17,609 nucleotides of DNA from CAYJAD01 sp964370305 (lineage in GTDB: Bacteria; Desulfobacterota; Desulfovibrionia; Desulfovibrionales; Desulfovibrionaceae): the NCBI GenBank assembly GCA_964370305.1, contig CAYJIU010000038.1, positions 1 to 17,609 of the forward strand, read 5' to 3'. The notes under the pieces are model-generated. The model was not told the DNA's origin and searched no databases. It worked only from the letters and a program-made list of their open reading frames with translations. Position numbers and translations under genes: made by a program. This document shows positions 16,601 to 17,609 of the stretch, one piece after another; the first letter of the stretch is position 1; each line of letters begins with the position of its first letter.

Positions 16601-17609
16601 ATCGATAAAATGTCCAGCGGCACCCTCAGCGGTGGCGACGGGGCGGATAAATTTAATATCGCTACCCTAAGCGGCGGCACGGTAAATGGCGACGCTGGCG
16701 CAGATACCTTTACCGTAACCACCATGAGTGGCGGCATTATCAATGGCGGAGCTGACGCAGATAGCATTAACATAACCACCATGAATGGCGGCACCATTGA
16801 CGGTGGCACTGGTGCTGATATCACCACCATCACTAATAGCGTAAGCAAAACCATACGCATCAATAACACAGGTATTGAAAGTGATGCTGTATTCATTGAA
16901 GGTGGTATTAATGGCGGCAATGTTATCCTTACCTCCAATGTTGGCTTTGAACTCACTAAAGATGGCGACAGTGGCTTTACCATGGCCGCCGGCACTATCA
17001 CCGGCTCAGTGGGGGATGATAACTTCCTAGTGGCAGAGATGAAGGGTGGCACAATCAACGGTGGTGCTGGGGATGACAAAGTTATAGTTGAAACCATGAG
17101 CGGCGGCACCCTAAATGCCGGTGCTGGCGATGATAGTATTATTTTCACTTCCATTGGGGCCATTGGCGGCACTATTAACGGCGGCGCAGGCACAGACACC
17201 CTACGCATTGACACCATTAATGCAACCTTGGAAATAGCTGATCTAAACAGCATGGTCGACAATATTGAACTCTTTGCATTTAATAACCTTGTCACCAATG
17301 GCGTCATTAATGGCACAGAAAATGACGACACCATAGAAGTGCACGCCATAACTGGCGGTAGTATTTTTACGCATGATGGCGATGATGTCATTATCCTTGG
17401 CAGCGTTCCCACCGGCGGCAGCATTGATGGCGGTGCTGGCAATAATACAGTTTTATTCCGCGAAGTTAATGAAACTATAGAGTTTGGCGCTATAACGTCT
17501 ATCTCAACCAATGTAGATACTTTTGCATTTAATAAAATTGTCACCAATGGTGTGCTCAATGGCACTGCTGATCGTGATATTATAGAAGTATACACCATGT
17601 CTGGCGGTG
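7688..17609 (+). CDS. Giant RTX-like beta-solenoid repeat protein, 3' partial (at least 3307 residues)
   Basis: Reading from the ATG at 7688 I find no in-frame stop to the window edge; 3307 whole codons are present and the C-terminus is outside. The N-terminus (MANNYYGDDKSE) has no signal peptide, which fits type I secretion with a C-terminal signal, but no exporter genes are visible. The body is coils of 18-23 residues with a calcium-site-like GGxGNDxI half and a (T)MxGGxI half. It is very rich in Gly, Asp, Asn, Thr and Ile; I saw no Cys codon and only about a dozen Pro, usual for extracellular beta-rolls. Larger modules are listed separately. A 10-N gap at 14812-14821 keeps the frame. The likely role is a secreted or surface adhesin or matrix protein, by analogy with large RTX adhesins; no enzymatic or toxin domain is seen. 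G+C is slightly higher than in its neighbours. Confidence 0.88.
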   Translation, partial: MANNYYGDDKSELIINSSFTGNGNKSLDPGDKLSGAGDILSGDINDAIKSTIVGGKDTIGVKDDNGDYYLLENDTIVGDAVNLNASIFTGGADKITLASMGDVADPDNISATVIGDAISANGGSTRGGNDTIIVEGAVTGTIIGDVEEVTNTTFTAGNDNIQLKGKVTNAEIYTDAKNYNGANTLLGGNDIVTLGLKGKDTILVTNSTINLGHGNDNFTAHSTLGEGTRIEGMDGNDRFTIANMTAGNIDGGDGNDTISATTMTGNIDGGAGNDIFTVTYFTGSLGSESLWGGSGNDKITITEATNVDINGNDGNDTIFIAISSTNSNINGGSGNDSITVKAFTGSLGNNNLYGDDGNDKINVDTATNANIGGDTGNDTITVANLNGGSIEGLGDNDSINVTTATNANISGDIGNDTITVTHLKGGFIWGRGDNDSIKVTNTSNNASIEGGTGIDIITVTNLIDSTVSGNEDADNINISKKATNSTVYGNDGDDSIKITTATGSSVDGGTGTDSIAITNLSGDGLNGQVDGGTDDDSITITTMTDAKITDAGGNDSVKIVTLKGEHNSINLGDGADTLTINNFTANKANVASENALNMGAGDDSLNILAKKTNYTDTDFADALGTGNDTLNVNWAFNGEFNSPDADGDTLITKGLGADAVLNFGAGDDNLTITGAASGNKSVLTDTDTKLVESLGAGQDTLNVGWAFNGAFNTSDGDGKTLITKGLNASSTLQFGAGNDGLQVIGALANRQINTLGGADTVSVSSTATNVQVDLGAGSDAFSVGSMGKGSTLTYDTDGADNITIKGAYNAGFVTSTTIIDGEGGEDTTITFDGLATGDDGGSITLDTLGSGKLQFGDGADNLTINKNIAGTATVKKEISTLAGNDSIDLKGTVTNTIVDAGDGVDIVSIGALSTGSTLKYNADGADSITIKGTYNAGFAQTTVGANTFYGLATGDDGGSITLDTLGTGKLQFDDGADTLTINKALSGSLGLKDIFMQSGDDSVILNTVNGAVISGGDDNDDISATGLGATGVLNGDGGEDTIQIGREFTDADSFKATATMKSGIIDGGDDNDTIYIGNTLDTDADGIIEAIKGTLSGGKVYGGLGNDTITTTTLSGSALMDGGADNDTFTITNISGGTIEGGLGNDTVNIAGTFSRGTINAGDGNDTININSFTTSTMTGGTINGGAGQDKINVTSFKGGVINTNDDTEVDTFEIETMTGGTINSGAGDVIDIQNMNGGVINDSADDSGNIVVEETMTKGTINGNDGDDTIGVSTMNGGIVNGQDGDDYLVLGHLNGGTVNAGEGDNFISIYTALNGGNILAGKGNDTLILSDGVTLSGKYSINLGAGDNEIQVQSDLSGQALTLGATHDNVVLQKDVSLAKINLGTGNDTINGYINDTSTTDVVIDASTGNDFMSFNVLNDGSFIYGGAGNDIIEAVAVNNAVIDAGTGNNSITIGGGSIANNVDASVITGNTGHDNILVHGKLINDSFISASTGNDSINADLWDDVNSAVSGKIHYDNKGQDSIILKTYAEGMVADVKGDVTAIDDDPDTTSVDETVYHALSTGTDGGSIQIDAWASGAITFGNGNDKFVFDFYGDGTNTLHGSLFFGSGTDTIDINGDFDGHAISYDNQGQDYIRLNSYIEGMVADVAGNTTDDEGKAYALSTGTDGGKIELYAWVNSGTDENPIYGEITFGNGNDHFILHTGATVRALDFFKGQDTIDVASLNSTITYNNDKFDTIIIESEYTGTGIQTINGTDTINGISTGAGGGYVSVASIKTEAGANALEFSNSVDYFNIGVLNIVDDEGKPVADAPTIELLAGNDILQVGILTNGSIDVGTGLDAITVNQLAGGSIIYDTDGLDNIVIKGVYAGTGIKYYGEDANGDDTLVEGISTGADGGTIIIAEINDEDGVNTLEFSDKADRFEIAVLDVDGLNTASQPIGDDTISLKSGNDSIAIGDIAAGTIDAGLGNDGVFGISQSGDWYKGATFTGGALVGDATTITTDTSFTAGADRFLLDSLSGTAKIYGDAQSVTATNKLTIKGGNDTITILGNVAGDGIDTVANTVNYVTIVGDMERVDNAKTFTAGNDSITFYGNVEYAEIYTDTVFDPSNVTTVNGGNDTLTLRLDTQGWPTTFSNTLIDLGHGSNILTAYASLNSTSIESGTGVDKINLDTFENGSSLKSGGGNDVITVNLVGESSIDTAAGNDKITIENLSGTDTVDHFINAGAGNDTLNITSISGDVVINAGDGNDHMTIDDITGGTLNGGSDIGNDTFIITTMTGGTANGGAGNDSFNLSTVSGGIVNAGDGNDIFIVKSFESGTLSGDDGNDKFNITTMTGGTIEGGTANLKGTDSITVKNASNAEIYGDDTAAFDDAXXXXYNDIIKITGTSTDTDIYGGYGIDNITVTTMTGGTVNGQDNNDIIKVTTMNGGSVDGGNNDDTITITTARGGSVLGGAGDGNDKITVTTGMGDEVNGGFSLDGGAGNDTIAMTTLNRGSIEGGIGVDTITVKNAYASSIYGDENGGSDTTAYNDIIKITGLAENTDIFGGYGNDAITVGTATAGSVIDGGAGDDNIKVTTLTDSSISGGAGNDDVYVTSQIKTAVGFDNAGGSDEIFLTGGIGAGAEVTLSGSGDFNIAKSYNAKNGYTGFNMSGGTLNGSAGVDNIHLTTFSGGHINTGTGADNISVANAINKTVSFENGADADGATIDTDNLYLTKGIVAGANITLSGDGGFNVAKNDAGDGIAMTGGTLTGSAGADSFNVLLSGVSKGLLVGGAGADVFNIGTSTTKASSITIDDFEIGTDILKINGQEITVEVGESFAKNGDVTVYFNTVYVPSSGELQFENLSNQTIYGTGGKDTITISGTATNSTINALVSDDSITVGTINASTINTGAGADTTTINKVITKAATITNEDGADELYFKAGIGAGGKVSLEGAGGFVVAAGYDTTNNAYAKFNLASGTLTGSDGADTFHIDKMSSGTLSGGDGADKFNIATLSGGTVNGDAGADTFTVTTMSGGIINGGADADSINITTMNGGTIDGGTGADITTITNSVSKTIRINNTGIESDAVFIEGGINGGNVILTSNVGFELTKDGDSGFTMAAGTITGSVGDDNFLVAEMKGGTINGGAGDDKVIVETMSGGTLNAGAGDDSIIFTSIGAIGGTINGGAGTDTLRIDTINATLEIADLNSMVDNIELFAFNNLVTNGVINGTENDDTIEVHAITGGSIFTHDGDDVIILGSVPTGGSIDGGAGNNTVLFREVNETIEFGAITSISTNVDTFAFNKIVTNGVLNGTADRDIIEVYTMSGG
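8368..9330 (+). repeat. Block of 18-23 residue RTX-like coils (N-terminal block)
   Basis: Consecutive GND/DND marks fall 18, 19, 20 or 23 codons apart. The typical unit is GND-T-I-x-V followed by xxMTG or an ATNANI-type strand and then a GG turn. The 23-residue variants carry a FTGSLG insertion and occur twice (near 8512 and 8716). The first half of each unit matches the RTX nonapeptide GGxGxDxUx; the second lacks the Asp. Confidence 0.8.
9530..9955 (+). repeat. Tandem duplication, two 71-codon copies (WAFNG module)
   Basis: Copy 1 is 9530-9742 and copy 2 is 9743-9955, offset by exactly 213 bases. Both contain LG.G.DTLNV.WAFNG.FN, then DGD..TLITKG, then FGAGND-like ends. The Trp-Ala-Phe-Asn-Gly motif occurs nowhere else in the window. 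Confidence 0.75.
10067..13468 (+). repeat. Six copies of a YD..G.D.I.IK module (65-77 residues)
   Basis: Copies lie at about 10067-10286, 10445-10638, 12239-12470, 12572-12796, 12881-13080 and 13253-13468. Each opens with Tyr-Asp/Asn, then D.I.IK, a Tyr-containing segment, a (S/A)TG.DGG.I turn, and ends in a L.F(G/S)...D.F strand. Copies 1-2, 3-4 and 5-6 are most alike within each pair, which suggests stepwise pairwise duplication. Standard RTX coils separate the first pair from the rest. Confidence 0.7.
14330..15460 (+). repeat. Block of RTX-like coils with TTMTGGT half-turns
   Basis: The most regular part of the protein. Units of about 18-22 codons alternate GAGND and MTGGT motifs, with strongly conserved DNA (ACCATGACTGGCGGCAC recurs with little change). 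A longer unit with IYGD...YNDIIKITG is present twice (about 14750 and 15209), the first copy being broken by the assembly gap. Confidence 0.75.
14812..14821. other. Assembly gap (10 N)
   Basis: Ten Ns lie inside the giant coding region. The frame on both sides agrees when ten bases are counted. The left flank ends GCTTA and the right begins TACAAT; merging the shared TA would give Ala-Tyr-Asn-Asp, exactly as in the paralogous unit at 15269-15280. The N count is probably a placeholder. Confidence 0.9.
15518..17029 (+). repeat. Four copies of a GIGAG..(V)TLSG.G.F module
   Basis: Copies begin at about 15518, 15812, 16433 and 16883. Each reads D.(I/L)(F/Y).(T/K/E)(G/K/A)GI..G..(V/I).L......F....., then a MSGGTLTGS-like turn and (A/D)D.F. 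The fourth is the most divergent. Ordinary RTX coils fill the spaces between them. Confidence 0.65.
16006..16120 (+). other. Internal RTX-end-like segment
   Basis: GGAGADVFNIG is followed after a short linker by SITIDDFEIGTD.LKI. This matches the pattern (I.DF..G.D.L.L) that usually follows the last RTX coil in hemolysin-type proteins. A second, weaker example (LDFFKGQDTIDV) is at about 12809-12844. Here both are internal, as if whole RTX arrays had been joined. Confidence 0.5.
17255..17609 (+). repeat. 83-codon repeat running out of the window
   Basis: FAFNNLVTNGVINGT with a following D.IEV (from 17273) recurs as FAFNKIVTNGVLNGT with D.IEV (from 17522), offset by 249 bases. The second copy is cut by the window edge, so this repeat class probably continues beyond it. 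Confidence 0.65.

Noticed and set aside
7891..17598. Many minus-strand open frames of 60-350 codons, some long (14567-15478, 16537-17598), rich in Pro, Ser, Leu and Val or in Ile, Asn and Thr
   Set aside because: They are antisense reflections of the repetitive plus-strand gene. They shift frame from block to block, have no consistent ribosome sites, resemble no family, and their composition follows from reversing GGT/GAT/ACC/ATT codons.
8368..17600. CRISPR array or tandem-repeat DNA element
   Set aside because: Repeats are codon-phased, variable in length and degenerate at third positions, with no constant direct repeat and unique spacers; they are protein repeats.
1..17609. tRNA, rRNA, insertion sequence or phage gene
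   Set aside because: I looked for tRNA-like folds, transposase motifs and terminal inverted repeats and saw none that I could support.

Overview
The window comes from an AT-leaning (roughly 40% G+C by eye) Gram-negative bacterium. Diderm lifestyle is suggested by an exported methionine sulfoxide reductase and by a giant RTX-like protein that lacks an N-terminal signal peptide, as type I secretion substrates do. The paired M24 peptidases recall Desulfovibrio-type proteins, so a Desulfovibrionales-like host is my tentative guess. No rRNA or marker gene is present to settle it.

Layout. Positions 1-166 are a leader with three short complementary blocks able to form alternative hairpins. Positions 167-2688 hold a two-gene operon of M24-family (creatinase/aminopeptidase P fold) proteins. 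The first keeps all five metal ligands; the second has lost four of five and looks like a pseudoenzyme. A convergent gene (2793-4796, minus) encodes a CPA2/Kef-type cation:proton antiporter with RCK domains. Its divergent neighbour (4964-5653, plus) is a beta-carbonic anhydrase. Next come an exported MsrB-MsrA fusion (5780-6724, minus), a possible 36-residue peptide gene (6858-6968), and a YjdM/PhnA zinc-ribbon protein (7094-7435, plus).

From 7688 to the right edge (17609) one uninterrupted plus-strand reading frame encodes at least 3307 residues and is still open at the edge. It is a calcium-binding-type repeat protein rich in Gly, Asp, Asn, Thr and Ile, with no Cys codon seen and very few Pro. 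Its basic unit is an 18-23 residue coil with one RTX-like GGxGND half-turn and one uncharged (T)MxGGxI half-turn. Four larger repeat classes are superimposed: two 71-codon tandem copies at 9.53-9.95 kb, six copies of a 65-77 residue module between 10.07 and 13.47 kb, four copies of another module between 15.5 and 17.0 kb, and an 83-codon repeat beginning at 17.25 kb that runs out of the window. A 10-N assembly gap lies at 14812-14821; the frame is kept across it and the flanks suggest the two edges may really overlap.

How the genes fit together. The left part is housekeeping and stress physiology: peptide turnover, K+/H+ balance, CO2/bicarbonate, and repair of oxidised Met. These genes mostly stand alone, with convergent or divergent arrangement. 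The giant protein is probably a secreted or surface adhesin-like molecule. No secretion gene (ABC exporter, membrane fusion protein, TolC-like) is seen here, so that link is inference. Long minus-strand open frames across 7.9-17.6 kb are shadows of the repetitive plus-strand gene, not genes.
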